DNA from: Viscum album
Lineage: Eukaryota > Streptophyta > Magnoliopsida > Santalales > Viscaceae
Length of the DNA stretch: 64,000 nucleotides
Direction of reading: 5' to 3'
NCBI GenBank assembly: GCA_963277665.1
Contig: OY728163.1
Span: forward strand, 1,908,552,644-1,908,616,643
Both the position numbers and the translations under genes were made by a program. The notes under the pieces are model-generated. The model did not search any database and was not told the DNA's origin. It saw nothing but the letters and a program-made list of their open reading frames with translations. Of this stretch, positions 36,501-51,628 are shown piece after piece. Within the stretch, counting starts at the first letter, position 1. The number at the start of each line of letters is the position of its first letter.

Positions 36501-38232
36501 TGTAATGAACCAACACAAGGTCTCCCTAAAATCCATCATCTGACTTGATCTATCACATACCCTAAAGGTGTTCCTGATCCCCACGGTCTAGCAACAGGCT
36601 CTCGGGCATCAAGTGACAAAACAAAGGGAAATATTTCACTCACCCTGAATAGCCACATGACATACATATATAATAAATTAGATAAATAAGAATATGAATA
36701 AGAAATTTATATTCCATAATTATTAGAATATAGTAGAAATATAACTATTGAAATAGTATTTAAAACTCCAAAAATATATGTCTAGCTATATACAAAGGAA
36801 GAAAAATAATAGAAAATCTAAATGATGTCGTGGAAAAACTCCCACTATCTCACCACTAGCTACCCAACCAATTAACATGAACCTTGACACCACACTACAG
36901 TTCCTTTTCACTCCCAACTCTGGAAGACTAACCAAGGTCTACGCAACACCGAGGAATTTTGCAGGGTTTCAGATAACATGATTAATAGGATCCCACCCAA
37001 GTCTTCCATAGGTAGTATTTATTAAACAAATCATGTAGATTTATAATAAATCAAAACAGGACATGATATATCTTAATGTGATTTTATAGAAAAAATGTTA
37101 AAATTTTATCTTTTTTACAATTCTAAAGAAAATAATTTATATAAAATTCAAATAACATTTTTTATATCATTTATCACAAGAATAAACATACATATCAAGG
37201 ATACCTCAAAAATTATTGAAATAAAAAACAGAAAACATGTATCAAAAAATGTAATAATACAGGTCTAGGCCATAGACTACTCCTACCATAATAATCAATT
37301 GCAAAAAATCAATCATAAAATTATGGGCCTTGGAAGCAGAGGTGAACCTGATGAGTTAACCCCCCAAAAGGTCAATATCGATCCCCTAGAACTACAGACC
37401 TCGAAAACAAAGGAAATATGCCAGATAATACTCATGGACAATCACAATAAAAGAATTATGGCCACAATCTAAACCTTCCACCTATGTACCAATGGTAACA
37501 CATTTTCCCTTTTCACAAATTCAATTTCAATCATTTCAAAACCCTTTTCAAAACCCTTTTCAATTCTTAAAAAAAAGCCTTTTTCAATTGCATTTATCCA
37601 AAACTAGAGAAAACATATTTTCCCTTGAAATATTTATTCAATAGACACAAAACAGTTATACCAATTTCTATTGTGAATAAATTTTTAAACAAAAGAAACA
37701 ATATTAATTAACATCGAACTATAAAGTCCACTTACCCGGAAAGACACCGCGTAGATTCAATGAAAATCCAAAGCCTGTTAGATCAATCTGCATGGTAAGT
37801 TGCCTCTATAAATCACCTATGAAAATCCTTGATTAAAGATCAATTATGTGCTGATTGTATGACCTATCCAAAATATCAAATCATGCATTTTAAAAATAAA
37901 CGTGGTCTATGTCACGATATGTAACCCCTAGTGATGTTCTAAAGGCCACCCAATATAAGTATTCTAAAAATATCATCTCCTAAATTTTAAAATATGATAT
38001 TTAAACCATAAATTATGTCTAATAACCATTTATTATGTGTAAAAGTTCACAACATGATATCCCCTTTCACATCATGTATCCACCAACCACTGTATGACGC
38101 GTACCATAGGTACATGATGTGTACCAGCACTATAGCATGTATATAATTCAGAAAACCACCTCTAATGGAATTAAAAAAATGGAACCTAGAGGGAGTGAAT
38201 ATATTTCCCAATCAAGGTAATGGCATGTTATA
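36501..38232 (-). repeat. LTR-like repeat, copy 2 (- strand)
   Basis: Shares the landmark order listed for 34073-36129 and is shorter by about 325 bp. It ends CAAGGTAATGGCATGTTATA, comparable to CAAGGTTACAAGATGTTACA in copy 1. The pair can be a collapsed element, two solo LTRs, or a tandem duplication. Confidence 0.58.
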
Positions 38233-39500
38233 ATCATTCTCCTTAACAGGTTAAGGATGGTTCTTTCTTCGATCATGATGTGATCTGAAGGCTTTCGTTG
38301 GTGATTAGAAGATGACTCCTCATAATAAGTGATTTTTCTTGGGTGTTTATGATGTTTCATTTAGTTATACCTAACCTAATATATATTTTCCTTATATCTA
38401 AATAATATGTGAAAACTATTATGTTATATATGTCAAATATGTTTATATTAGGTCTTCGTGTTGATAGGTGAAGAGATCTAAGGTGGGTTTGTGGAGATTT
38501 AAATCAGTTTGTTGATGTTTTTTTCAATGTTTGTCATTTTCTCCAAAACACTCAAGGTAGATGTCTTCACTCTTAAATTATCTATTTTATAACTTGATGT
38601 ATTAGTTTCAAACTGTTTTCCTTGATTGAAATTTATTCCTTATCAATGATGAAATTATTGATAAAAACCTTCTTGTTGATAAATTGTAGAAATTTGAAAA
38701 ATTGGAGTGTTATTGGAAAGAGTTTTGATAACATTTTTTAACATATAGAGTTTAAAATATTTTATAATTTTTTTTCATGGAAATTAACGAGATTGAATAA
38801 GAATATTGATGTTTTATTGAAATGTTTTGAACACACATTGTTTTGGAATGAGTGTGTCTTATTATTATGGAATGTGTTCATATGCATTGGCATGGATAAT
38901 AGCGTAAAGTACACCCATAAAAATGTCTGGATAGATATGGGTGTGAAATACCCTTGTTAAATTGGTCCACTGACTGAATTTTTTTTGGAATAATGACTCA
39001 AAAATCATGAGTATAGGGAGTTCCATGGATTTCATGCATTGTTTGATGTTTCACTGTGTGGAATAGAAGGGGTTATGCCAAAATGGACTACTAAATTATT
39101 TAAAGAAATTTTTGTATACTTTCCAAGGAAAACAGTTCTACAATGGATTTATTTTATAATTTGATATAAAATATTTTAGAAATTTATATATATATATTTT
39201 ATATAAATGTTTCCTTAATATTCTGTCCTAGTAGCAAGAGTAGGGATGTCATTGAGGGTACACTACTATTTTTTAGTACTCACCCATACTTTAGTACATT
39301 TCAAATTTTTTAGAAGTGATCAATCAAGACATGGTAAAATATAAAGTATCCCATGTATTTTGCACTACTTCATGATGATTGGGATGATTGGTTGTTTTTG
39401 AGAATGAGGCTTGGTGATCTTTTATTCTTATAGATATATTCATGTGTTATTATTTTTTATTCTGATGTTTTCTTTGATATTATTGTCTTACATTGTGAAA
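38233..39500 (+). repeat. Probable remainder of the relic B LTR
   Basis: AGTACTCACCC at about 39276 and ATCAATCAAGACATGGTAAA at 39318 correspond to GTCACCCC and ATCAATCAAGACATAGGTAAA in the LTR after relic A. Leaving out 34073-38232, the distance from LTR start to the CACCC block is about 1.55 kb here and about 1.4 kb there. The middle part cannot be aligned by eye. Confidence 0.35.
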
Positions 39501-42500
39501 CATGATTTTAGTATGATTTTGATAAATTAAATTCTGTTTTTCTTTCATTATTTTCATGTATCAAATAATGGTAGTTTAGATAGGATTTGTTTGGTTGGTC
39601 GTTTTATTCATAAAGGGTAAATATTGCCATATATGTATTGAAACCCTTCATTATTTGTTTCCAGCCTTTGGCATCTATGATAATTCTCTTAAGACCAAGT
39701 CACACCCTCCCCCCACCACCTCTTAGGCCAATGATAAGGGTTAAGACACTACATTTTCCCTTTTTAATCATATTTTGTGGTATGATTTGTATGCTCTTGA
39801 AAAATTATGGTGGGGTACCATGGCCATTTATTGTTTCCATTATCATTTTATTGTCCTTTTGTTGTGTGAAGGATTCATTTGAAATCCTCATAATGTTTTT
39901 TTTAAAAATTTGGATTCCATTGTGGGTTAAGGGTTGTCATGTCATTACCTTCAATGGAAGTATTATATTTTGTACATTTGAAAGTTTTTTTAATGTGGTG
40001 AAAAGGTAATTCATGCTGATTTTTTTAAAAAAAATCCACTTATTATCATCATGAAATGAACATGGCATGTCATGTTGTGAAAACATAAAATTTTAGTTTC
40101 AATTAAAACTAAAACAAATAACAAAATTTAACCAAATATAATTTATTTTATCAAAAAATCAAAGAGATAATGAAATCTTATTTAGAGAATATGGGGTTCT
40201 CATTGATTAGATTTTTCACTTATCATTGATAGATCATCATCCTTCGGATTTGAGGTGAGTATTCATCATTTACTCAAGATTTTACCCCTATATGTTCTCA
40301 TCGAGTGGCATTGAGTGTTTCTAATTATAATTTTTTTTAGATCAGTCACACTTTGGATGAAAGATGTTGTGACCTAGGTTGTTTAGATTTAACATGGATG
40401 ATATTTTTATTATATCTAACTATATGTCCTTTATTTTACACACTAGTTGTTGAATATTCTACTAAGGTAGATGTTTTATTAATTCCCCTTCATTATTTAG
40501 TTTTAAATATTTAATGTCACATTGATGTATTTAATTTTGTATGATTCAAAGGATTAATATAAAAAATAAAATCAAAATTAATGAATTTAAATGAAATTCA
40601 AGTGTGATGCATATATATTTTTAATGATTATATGATATTCCTCATGGTGGTTTTTCGTTTGAGTTATTGTTTAGAATTTTTACTATTGTGATATATGTGT
40701 TGTTTGGTGGTTATATTTTAGGAATATATATTTATATGTGGATAATGAATTATACACTGTAAAAAATTAGCTTCATGAAACGAATAATTGAGTTGATTTT
40801 TATTAAGTAGTCAATGTTGATATAGTATGACGAATATTAATTGGGGGAATTATTAAACTGATTTTTTATTGATGTTTTCAATATTATAGTATTTATATTA
40901 TTTATTTATATTATCAGTTTTCATTTCTAGTTTGTTTTTACAGTAATTTGGTGTTAATGATGTAATTATATATTGGTAAAAATTAGAGTGTCCATGTTAC
41001 ATTGTTTTAGTAAGATTTAAATGTTCAGTATAATGTGAGATTTGTTTCCCAGGGGGGTGGTGTGTTTTTTGAAGTTGTATTAGTGGATGGAAAATTATAT
41101 TGATAAGAAATATAATATGTTTCGTTATGTAGACAAAAATAAATATTTAGTTTTTGTGGTATATGGATTTAAAATATTGTAGTGGAATGTTGTTAATGGC
41201 TGTTGTTTTTTTCATTCAAGTATTCTATGGTGTCTATTGGAATTGGATCAATGGAATGTGATATATTTATTTTTATGTTGTTATTTATTGGTGTTATATA
41301 TTTCATAAGGTATGAAATTTGACTAGTAACAAATAAAAAGAAAAATTTAAGTAGAATGAGTTAGAAATTCATTTCTCTATAAGTTATTATTTACTAAGAT
41401 GAATAGGTGTCTTTGGAATTAATTTGGATGAGGATTATTGAATAGATTGGAAAAATATATAGAAAATAAAAACAATAATGAATCTAAGGTGGATGGTGAA
41501 AGAGTAATCTAAAAATTATTATAATATTTATATAAATCATGAATTAGGATTGTTGTGGTTGTCTAACATCGAAAGGTAGGTTTGGTTTAATCAATAGTAA
41601 TGGTTGTCATTATTAAGATATGGGGATGGTTGATTGGTAGTTTCTATGGCCATTTTTGTTGTATATTATTTTAAAAATTTGTGTTGGACATGAGTTTGGA
41701 TTTTATATATTTTTTATATTCAATGTAATTTCACACAAACTATACCCATGTTAAATATCCCAATTTATGCCCAAATTTTTTGGGTTACAAGTGTTTTCAC
41801 TAATGTACATGTTTTAGAGGGAATGGATTACCAACAACTCCCTATCCCATGATATAACTTTTGGAGATAGTATTAGATATTATTTTATATTATTATTATC
41901 TATCTTATAGTATTTTTAATGCATATACATTGAGTGATGTGATTTGAGGAAGATGTCCTGATTATGTAATAATATCATGATAGATGATATAATACATGGT
42001 GGGGGTTTTATCAAAATAGGAGGGAATGAATGAGATATCATTCATTCACATGACACCTTAATATGATGAGGACATGGTATGTGGTTTTGATGAGGATATA
42101 CTATGTGTCATTGGAGTGGGATTGTGGTTTATTTTTTATATGAAATTGTTTTTCTAGTACATGAAATGTAGTTATGATATGAAATTTAGTATGAAATGTC
42201 ATGGTTGTGGAAGGGATGGGAGAATTGGGAAATATTTTACTACGGAATGAGAAGGGAAAAAATTGTTTGGTAATATTCTAATTAATAAGACACTATTAAA
42301 GATATTCAATGAAGTAGTGAGAACTTAGTTCAATTTTTCTTTTATTATGACCATTATATTATTTTATTAAAAATATAATTACCAAGCATTTTTATCTATA
42401 ATTTAATATCTGTTAATTTTTACATAAGGATAAACTGTTTTAATGATTTGTTTTAAATTATTCTCTTAAATATGAATTTTTTTTTTCCATCTTGATATTT

Positions 42501-45500
42501 TATTTTGAAAAAATAAGGATTAAAAAGTTACTATAAATTATTTTTCATTTTTTAGAATGTATTTATTCAATTAATAGTAAAATATGATAAATTATTTATA
42601 ATAATTTAAATGTAATAAAATGCAGTTTATTTTATATTTCACATTAATTTTATATAAATTATAACATTACAATTATGTTATAAATGATTATATTAGAATT
42701 TAATAACTATGTTGATGAATTTAATGTGATGGTAAATTATTATTTCCAAAAATGACATTAATTAAATATTATAGTAATTTTTTAATTATATTATTTAAAA
42801 AATATAAATATGTAATATTATTATATATTAATGTTATATGGTATTGAATGGAATAAATAGTACATTTAAGATCCATTATTTGGATATTGTAACATTATAG
42901 ACCCTTAAATTGTTTAAATCATTGATATTGTTGTTATTTTCTAAATTATTAAGTTGGGTGGTGAAACAAAGAGTAATGGAGTACTAAATACCTTAAAAAG
43001 TACAAATTTAGTTGAATCATAGTATTTTGACTTATAATAATCCTATATTATAAATAACTAAATTTTGAGTCACATTATTATAAAAATTAATTTATATTAT
43101 ATTTATATATTAGAAAAATTCAAGAATTACCCTCCCCAAAATTTTAAATGTGAAAATATTATCATTTCTTAATCACACCATTAGATTAATATAAATCAAA
43201 CAAGATATTCCATAATTCCAAAATTCTATCCATTGAAAAGTGAAAAACAATGTTCATGTTAATAAAGCCATATTATCTCAATAAAAAGTGTAATTCATAT
43301 ATTAGTGCATACCTTTTATGGATGAATATAAAAATATATAATGAATTTGTATGATATTTTTAACCTTCTTATAATAAATAGACAATTTAACCATCCTTTA
43401 TGATCATGTATTAAAATAGTAAATAAAAAATATAGAAAAAATATACTATTTATTATCTAAAACATTGAATTTGTTAATTAATTATTGATAAACGAGTGAA
43501 AAATTGACATTAGTAAATAATATATGCTATGATATATATTATTATTATTCAATATATTTATTGTTGATAAATTTTTATAATACATTATTTTTTAACATTT
43601 TAAAAATATGTTGTACCACTATTATGGGTTTCTCATATCACTCTACTTTCCATAAGTTATATTAAATATTCCGAAATCTTTTCACTCATATGGTTAATAT
43701 ATATCCCATTTGATATGTTATATGAGGTTTACATTTTTACTCATTGTTTTAAAATATTTAATTTTATTTTATTTCATTCATGGATTTTATGATTCAAAGA
43801 TTAAAAAAACAATATGTGTTTATATCAAAATCGAAACAATAGTAAATATTGTTTATATCGCAATCTACTTTAGGGTATTTATTCGATATTACTAAAATGA
43901 TCTCGATTTATTTTTTTCTTAATTATTTATCTCTAAAAATTTATATTTTCCTTTTATTTTCCTCTTTTTATTACTGGAGAGACCAAATAAAAGCTATTAT
44001 AGAAAATGGACTTCATTTCTATTACATAAGGAATAATTTTCTTCCATCATAATATTTTCATAAAAATGGTTTCTTTAATGTGTTTACAATTATTCTATAT
44101 TTCATTGAATTAATATTTAACAAATTTTAACTCTCTATTTACATGTTTCATCAGAATATTATTAAAACTCCCAATATAATGTATTTTTTTTACATTTTAA
44201 TGAAAACTTAAATCTATTCATTTCTGTAAGGTACTCGAAGTGTCTAATATTTCATGTCTTCATGAACCATTAATACTTTGAAAATTATTTTACTATTTTT
44301 AATAGTTCTATTAATATATTTTTTTACAAATATTCACGAAAATCGTTGTTTTTACAAATTATGTTTAATGTGAAAAATGTATTTCCATAGATAATGTTTG
44401 TTTTACCTTCTTGGTATATATATTTATCGATGAAAAAATATTTTTATTTTAATTATCACCCATTAGGGATTTCGTTTAATGATAATATCCTTATTCAATC
44501 TCTAGATATTTTTTTATATCTTTAGTTTTGGAATTTATTTTCACTACGTATAACATTTCTTATTATAAAGTCAGTTCTAAGGATTATGGATAATGTTATC
44601 TTATTTATTCATATGATTAATGAATTGGATTTATTTGGATGAAGATGAAGTTAAGAAATACATATCTCTTAGATGAATTAGTATGACTCATGAGTCAATT
44701 AATAGTGTCTATTTTTCATTGGCCTTGTCAAGAGGACTTGAGAGTATGTTTATGATATATTTTCATGGGGTATAAATGGTATGTTTAAGGTTTCTGAAAA
44801 TACGTTTTCTATCATTATATAATATTTTATTCATATCCACATGGTTATTTTAATTGACATTATATACATGGATATATTTCAAGATCATGTGACTTTCTAT
44901 ATTGCGTTATTTTATCATCCATAATAATGTCCATATTTTTCATGCCTTATTTATTTTATGGTATATTTAACTATATATATTATTTTACTACGCATATGAA
45001 ATCACCCCATTCTTATGTTTCCATTCCATGGTATTCCCTAAAGCGTATTATGATTAATAGTCAAGGATACACGAGAGAATAATGGAGTTATTGGATAAAA
45101 TACAGTGTTATATTTTACATTTTCAAATGAAATTTTAAATTCATGTATGTATCAAGTTTACCAAAACTATTAAACTATTTAGATGTATTTGATGTTATCA
45201 CATATTAATAATACCAATGTTATAGAGAACCCAATGTATTTTACTTATTGATGAGGGTTTCGTTAACAATATTATCAAAAGATTCCCAGTATAAACAGTG
45301 TGAATTATATTTTAGAAAGCATATATTATAGAACACAATCCTATGACTGATCATGATGATATGTCTAATTATTGGATAATATTATAATGTTTTTTGGAAT
45401 ATTATACTGGTTTTCATAATAATATAGACATGTCTATATGATAATAGTGGATATGATCTTGGAAAAGAAGTATATAGGGGGAATAATCATCAAATGAATT

Positions 45501-45776
45501 TTCAGTTTATATTTTCACCATCAAAAGTGTGTACAATGAATTTTCCCTTACAATGAAAATAGTTTGAATATCATGGGGGATATAAAATGGATAATTCATA
45601 TTTTTTTATATAAAAAATTATAATTAATGGGAGATTAAAACTAATGGAAACCTATAATATTCAATTTTGATATTAGATAAACAAATATTTTCTTAGGTTG
45701 ATTATTCTATTATATATCATAAGATTAAATAAATAGATACCCATTTTAATGTTTTCTATGATAGAATATGAACATG
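39501..45776. other. AT-rich stretch, largely unassigned
   Basis: About 6.3 kb. The + strand is T/G-rich between 40200 and 42250 and strongly A/T-rich after 42250. The longest open frame (39638-40009, 123 codons) is hydrophobic (Ile, Phe, Leu) and matches no family I recognise. A CHGCGRDG stretch near 42198-42221 resembles a decayed zinc knuckle, but stands alone. Confidence 0.45.
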
Positions 45777-45781
45777 ATTAA
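45777..45781 (+). repeat. Target-site duplication of element 2, left copy
   Basis: ATTAA directly abuts the left LTR and is repeated at 57994-57998. Confidence 0.8.
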
Positions 45782-46001
45782 TATAATGACCCATAAATTA
45801 CATACATTGTAATTACATCAAAATTGAAGCACACTTACTACAACATATAACAAAACCATGAAAGTACTTTATATGTATAGTTTCTTTAGAAACCGGGAAA
45901 CATAAACAACTGGTTTATAAAGAATCTACATTGCCTCCAATTTATTTCATCATATCAAGAGTCACTTTTGGCATATACTACTTAATACCCTTTTTCCGGA
46001 C

Positions 46002-47074
46002 CTGGGGAATAGAAGACATAAAAAAGGGTGATTTCAAATGATCAGTAAGGGTAAAAAAATTATCATTCATATCATATTTATAAGAACATAACATTTGAAA
46101 AAATTTAACCTGCAAAAGAGATCATAATATCATAACATGGGAAAAATCATGGTAGTGAAATGTAATCCCAATACTCATAACATAAAACATGAAACTTTTT
46201 GGCATACAAACATAATCATAGAGAATCATTTCTTAGTAGTCATGACTCATTTCCAAGACTATCCTAGTGGACAAAGTCCATTTCTGAACCGAGTTCACTC
46301 CACATTTCAATCATGTATCACTGAACCGTATTAACCTGTTATTCCAGCCATGTCTATCTCATGAGATATAATTATTTACCATGTGAATTGGAGGGATATA
46401 TAGGTCCCACCCATCTCATAATGAAACCATTCTTTTGTGTTCCACAAAATCAAAAATCATACATCATAGCCTAACCCATGTAATAAAAAATGGGATTCTT
46501 AAACATCATGCCATTATAACATAATCCAAATAATATAAAAGGACATCATAAAAATAATTCCATCATAACATAATCAAATAAATGTAAAAATATGGATAGA
46601 AACAAAACCCTATATTATCTTAGATGAAAAATAATTTGGAAAAAACACTTGAACTTCATTCTTGAGGAAAATATCCTTTGTATATGAATTTTTTTCCTTT
46701 CTTCACATATCATACAATTTTAAACTAAAAGAAGATAATTAAAAATAAACATGAAAACTTTTAATAGAAGATTCATGAAAATAATTTTCTATGAAATCAA
46801 ACAAATCCATTTATGCTGTATAAGTTAAAAAACATTATTCTCCTACTTTGGCCGGAAAAGTCAAAAAGTATCTTGTACTGAAAGCGACAAAAGATTCCTT
46901 TAATATATATTACTAAAATTCACCAGTAGGTAAAATTGGATATAAAAAATTTTAGGAGGATATAAATAATATTACATAGTGAGGAAACATGGATGTGGAT
47001 AATAAATATGCCCCAGAAAATTTTGAAGTAGAGACAATCTTGGATAAAAATGAGATTGTGAGATTTTTCCTTAC
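46002..47074 (-). other. Putative leader intron of element 2
   Basis: On the - strand the donor is CCTAAG|GTAAGG and the acceptor TTCCCCAG|GTCCGG, both aligned with the element 1 sites. In the 5' LTR of this same element the donor region is deleted and the acceptor reads CCCCGG. Confidence 0.38.
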
Positions 47075-47969
47075 CTTAGGTCTGATATGATTTGTACAAA
47101 TCTGAACCTCCTGTATAATGATTTAAATAATTTAATTTACTTATTACAGAATCATATATATTTTTATGATATCATATATGGTCATATTCTTATCTCCATA
47201 TTAGTAATATTTCATTGCTACTTGTTATTCAGGTGTTCATTGCTTTATGTTCTTATGCGTGTTTTGTCGACTAAATTCTTATAATTATTTTTTAGGTTAT
47301 AGATAAATCATTTACAGAATGGTATTAGTATAATATTTATCATATTTATTCATTCAATTAATTTATATAATAATTATTCAATGAAGATCATGTAGAATGA
47401 GTCGCATCACATTGTAGAGACGGTAGCCCATACATACGCATGAGCGAAGATATCGTTATGATAATTATTGAATTGTATTAAAGTGGATTATTGAATGTCT
47501 CAAAATTAGTATCATGTTATAATAACAATATATAGTTATTCTTTACATGATTATATCCATCCATATAAGGTGTTGTTGGAAAAACATATTACACTACAGC
47601 GTGGAGACGATATTCTGTACGTACGCACACGCGGTAATTTTGTTTTTCGTAGGATGGATAGAAGGTGAAATATGGTTGTATAATATTTATAATAACATAT
47701 CAGTATATGAGTGATACTTATGTTACTAATTTATTATGAAAAAACAAAAGACGAATAATAACAATAAGAAATTAATTTAAAAGAATTGGTAAAGGATATT
47801 ACCTCTTCTTTGAAACGCCTTTTCTAAACCTCTTATTAGGGCACTAAAGTTGGTCTTTAAAGAAGATCAGAATCTCTATTATGTTTTAGGGATGTTCATA
47901 AGGGAAATAGTCAGGGGTTTTCTAAGCATTAAAGTTCAAAATTGTGTAAATAGGATAGGGAGGAGGTGC

Positions 47970-47982
47970 CCTTTTATAAGGG
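47970..47982 (-). promoter_or_regulatory. LTR TATA box of element 2, left LTR
   Basis: On the - strand CCTTATAAAAGGG, followed by CACC, as in element 1. Confidence 0.55.
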
Positions 47983-49614
47983 AGGAGAGGGACACCTTAG
48001 GAAGAACATAAAATATTATTTTATAGTAAAGTCATATTTGGTTTATAATATCTCCAAATTGATTTATTTTGAAGTTAAAGTGTGTATGGGTCTAAATAAT
48101 CTAAAACAATAGTTTTTAGACATGTTTAGGTTACTATTTTAACCTTATCATTTAGATTTAACTCTATGTTAAATAATTTAACTTTTACCGTGTCTTCTTA
48201 TTTTATTATAGTATATGGCTAATAAACTGACTATTACAAGTCAAACGAACCCCGTGTGGTTAATTATTAATATATATAACCTTATCTATATCATTTGGCC
48301 GAACCATATATTGTTAGGAAAAAATATCAATTAATAATAAAATATTTGTTTTAAAAACTATTATATGTCTATTTTGATACTATTTCGTAATTGATTTTTG
48401 AAAAAAATTATAAGAGCATGATTAGTTCGAAAAAAGTAATTTAGATCAATACTAACATGTCATATTAACCAATAAAATTAGTTTAGTTCATAAAAAGTCT
48501 CAAATTACATTTATTTGGGTATTTATAATATCAATTATGTTAATATTTCATTAATAAGGTAATTACTGCATCATCATTGTGTCATATATAAATTAAATTA
48601 TTTAATTCCTAAAAATTATAAATAAAATACCATTATGTAGTAAATATTTTTATATTTGTAATTAATATTTATAGTCGAATTTATCTTATGTATAACCCTA
48701 TATTAAAAATGTTTTACTTATTAAACATTGATTTAAATTCATTTTACACTTCTTTGAATAAAATAATAATAAGTTTCCTAATCTAATCCAAGTGGACCTA
48801 AAGGGTAATATTTTATTCATAAGGTTTTTTGGGTCAAATTACACTTATCCAATAGAATTGGGACATTTTTTGCGTAATAATAATATCATTTTACCCTTAA
48901 TTAAACTATTTACTTTTAACCGTGGTAAATAAAAGTAAAAATGTACTATTCAGTAAAAATTGTTTTTATCTTATTGAACCACATTTTACTCCTTGATATT
49001 AACCGGGTCTCTTGGATTTTTGAAATTCAACTCACAGAAGTGGAAAAATTAAGTTTTATGTACAATTGCAAATGCTCCTTGGAGGTGGGTAAAAGACGGT
49101 AAAAAGTTCAATAAAATTTTTATGTATCTATATTTTTATAAAATGACTCCAATGAATTACATTGAACTTATATAGGTATTATGTATCTATTTTGACCAAA
49201 AATAAATTTAAATAAAATAACTGCTTATTTAAATAAAAAGTCAGTTTTAACCAATAACTCAGGGTTTTCACTATTCATCAAAAATTGAATGTTTTCAGAA
49301 ATATACCAAAAATTCAGCCTAGAATTATTTCGATATTTCGAATCAAAAAATGTAGTCCATTTTTAAAGATAAAATTTATAAAATTTCAAAAAGTGGGTAT
49401 TAATATTCATAACGGATAGTTTATATAATATGTTAATAACATATCATTATTTAGTAAAACTTGGTATTGCGTACAATGCAAGCTATTCAGGAAGGTTTCT
49501 CTTGCGTGCAATGCAAGCCAAGATAGTGTTGTGTGTAGTGAATGATTCCTTTGGTAATTCATATAACATAATACATAAAATCAAAATATTTCTCATAAAA
49601 ACTCAGGAGTAACA

Positions 49615-49627
49615 TTCTACCCCCTTA
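49615..49627 (-). other. Polypurine tract of element 2
   Basis: On the - strand AAGGGGGTAGAA immediately precedes the TGTTAC start of the LTR. Confidence 0.8.
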
Positions 49628-49652
49628 AAATGAATTTCTCCCTCGAAATTTG

Positions 49653-51628
49653 TCACTCTGTAACAAACAAATGAAGATACCTCTCCCTCATCATATCCTC
49701 AAGTTCCCATGTAGCTTTTTATAATTGGTGGTTCCTCCATAAATCTTTCACAAAGTGAGTGGTCTTGTTCTGTAGGTCTTTTTCACTACGATCAAGAATT
49801 TCTATTCCTCATAAGAAAGATCTTTCTTCAGCAGTACAACTTTTGAGATGAGTACATGTGAAGGATCGGGTATGTACTTTCTCAGGGGAGATACATGGAA
49901 CACATCATGAACGTGAGAGAGATTCGGCGGAAATGACAATCGGTAAACTACCTTCCCAACACGATCCAATACTTCAAAAGGACCAATATACCAAGGGATC
50001 AACTTTTCCTTCTTTCTAAATATCATTACTCTCTTCCAAGGAGATATTCGTAAGAACACTTTATCACCCACTTCAAACTCTAGGACTTTTCCTTGGTTGT
50101 CATCATAACTTTTTTGTTGACTCTGAGCTACTCTTATGTGTTGTTGAATAAATCAGACCTTTTATGCCATCTCATCAATAATATCAGGTCCTAATAGATT
50201 TCATCCCCCAACTTTATCACAACAAGTTGCAGTTCGGCATTTAATTCCATAGAGATATTCATAAGAATCCATCTAAATATTGGACTGAAAGCTATTATTA
50301 TAAGAAAACTCTAGCAAAGGTAGGTGTTGATCCCAACCACCTTTTAAATACATAGATCAATCTGTCAACAATTCTTCTAGAGTTGTAATTGTCCTTTCAG
50401 ACTGACCATCTGTCTGAGGATGATAAGCAGTGCTGAAACTCAACTCTGTATCTAGAGTATGCTGAAGAATTCGCCCGAACATCGAGGTTAACCTTGGATC
50501 CCAATCAGATATAATGGAAAGTGGTACTCCTTGAAATATTTATACTTCCTTTACATATATCCTGGAAAGCTGATCAAGACAGAAATCTTCTCTAATAGAA
50601 ATGAAGTGTGTAGACTTCGTAAGACGATCAACTATAACCGAGATAGAATTATTGCATTTGGATGTTTTAGGAAATCTATTGGAAAAGTCCATAGTGATGT
50701 TTTCCCACTTCCATTTTGGTATGGGTGATGTTTGAAACAACCTCTTAGACTTCTGTCTCTCATCTATAACTTGTTGAAAAACCAAGCATCGAGAGAAATA
50801 TTTAGCAACATATCTTTTCATTCCATCCCACTAGAAGTACTATTTCAGGTCCCTATATATTTTCATGCTTCTAAGGTGGACAAATTATGAAGAACTATGA
50901 GCCTCATCCAACATTTCCTTATTTAATTCTTGGATGGAAGGAAGACAAACCTGATTCCTGAACCTTATTATTTCATCACAATGAATGTGGAATTACGGAA
51001 CATTTCTCACCTTCTTTTGTAACTCTACATCTTATTCCTGTGCCTCTTTAATCTTCACATGTATAGATGGTTGAACATTAATTTGATAAAGATATGAATT
51101 TTCCCCTTCCATTATAATTCCAAGATCCATCATTTTTAAATCCATAAATATTGGATCTTTTTTTATCCACATCATGGATAAGATAGCATGGTCTTGTCGA
51201 CTTAATGCATCTTCCACCTTGTTTTCTTTCCTAGTCAGGTAATGAATTGAGCAGACATAATCCTTAATCAGATCCAACCATCTTCTTTGGTGAATGTTCA
51301 GATTTTTTTGTGTGAAAATATACCTTAAACTTGTATGATCAGTATTAATATCAAACTATTCACCATAAAGATAATTCCTTCAAATATTTAATGCAATGAT
51401 TACTCCAACTAACTCCAAATCATGAGTTTGGTAATTTTGCTCATGTATTTTCAACCGTCGTGAGGCATAAGCTATCACCATATCGTTTTTCATGATAACA
51501 CACCCCAATCCTTTCTTGGATGCATCAATTTAGATCACAAACCTTTCTCCACTACAAGGAAGTGTGAGCAGAGGTTCACTGGGTAACCTTCTTTTTAACT
51601 CGTTGAAATTATCTTGATACCCCTTCGT
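49653..51628 (-). pseudogene. pol: RNase H, integrase and chromodomain part of element 2
   Basis: RNase H begins with a stop just before IDASKKG near 51520. The [10 protein letters not shown] block at about 51210 and the HPG-like zinc region of integrase follow. Integrase keeps [10 protein letters not shown] and VIVDRLTKS (50540-50821) and the DGQSERT-like block near 50405. [16 protein letters not shown] at about 50030-50080 carries the GAA codon where element 1 has its third stop. GPY/F survives as YIGPFEVLDRVG. The chromodomain is interrupted just after LSYEE at 49802. Confidence 0.85.

Larger units (their letters stand above)
45782..49614 (-). repeat. 3' LTR of element 2 (3833 bp)
   Basis: On the - strand it starts TGTTACTCCTGAG and ends GGGTCATTATA. 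It retains a TATA box at 47970-47982, CpG blocks at 47409-47446 and 47600-47634, a stem-loop at 47034-47059 and a splice-type pair that would give a 1073-nt intron (46002-47074). Confidence 0.93.

Noticed and set aside
39638..40009. 123-codon open frame, the longest outside the retroelement genes
   Set aside because: Hydrophobic, AT-driven composition, no conserved motif, no promoter or homologue that I recognise. Probably chance or an LTR-embedded frame.
42195..42230. CHGCGRDGRIGKYF, similar to a zinc knuckle
   Set aside because: The His and last Cys are missing, and no gag or pol sequence surrounds it. Too weak to call.
44990..45060. ATCACCCCATTCTTATG with pyrimidines, similar to the LTR tail block
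   Set aside because: No GATGGGTGGG landmark lies about 380 bp upstream, so it is not distinguished from chance.
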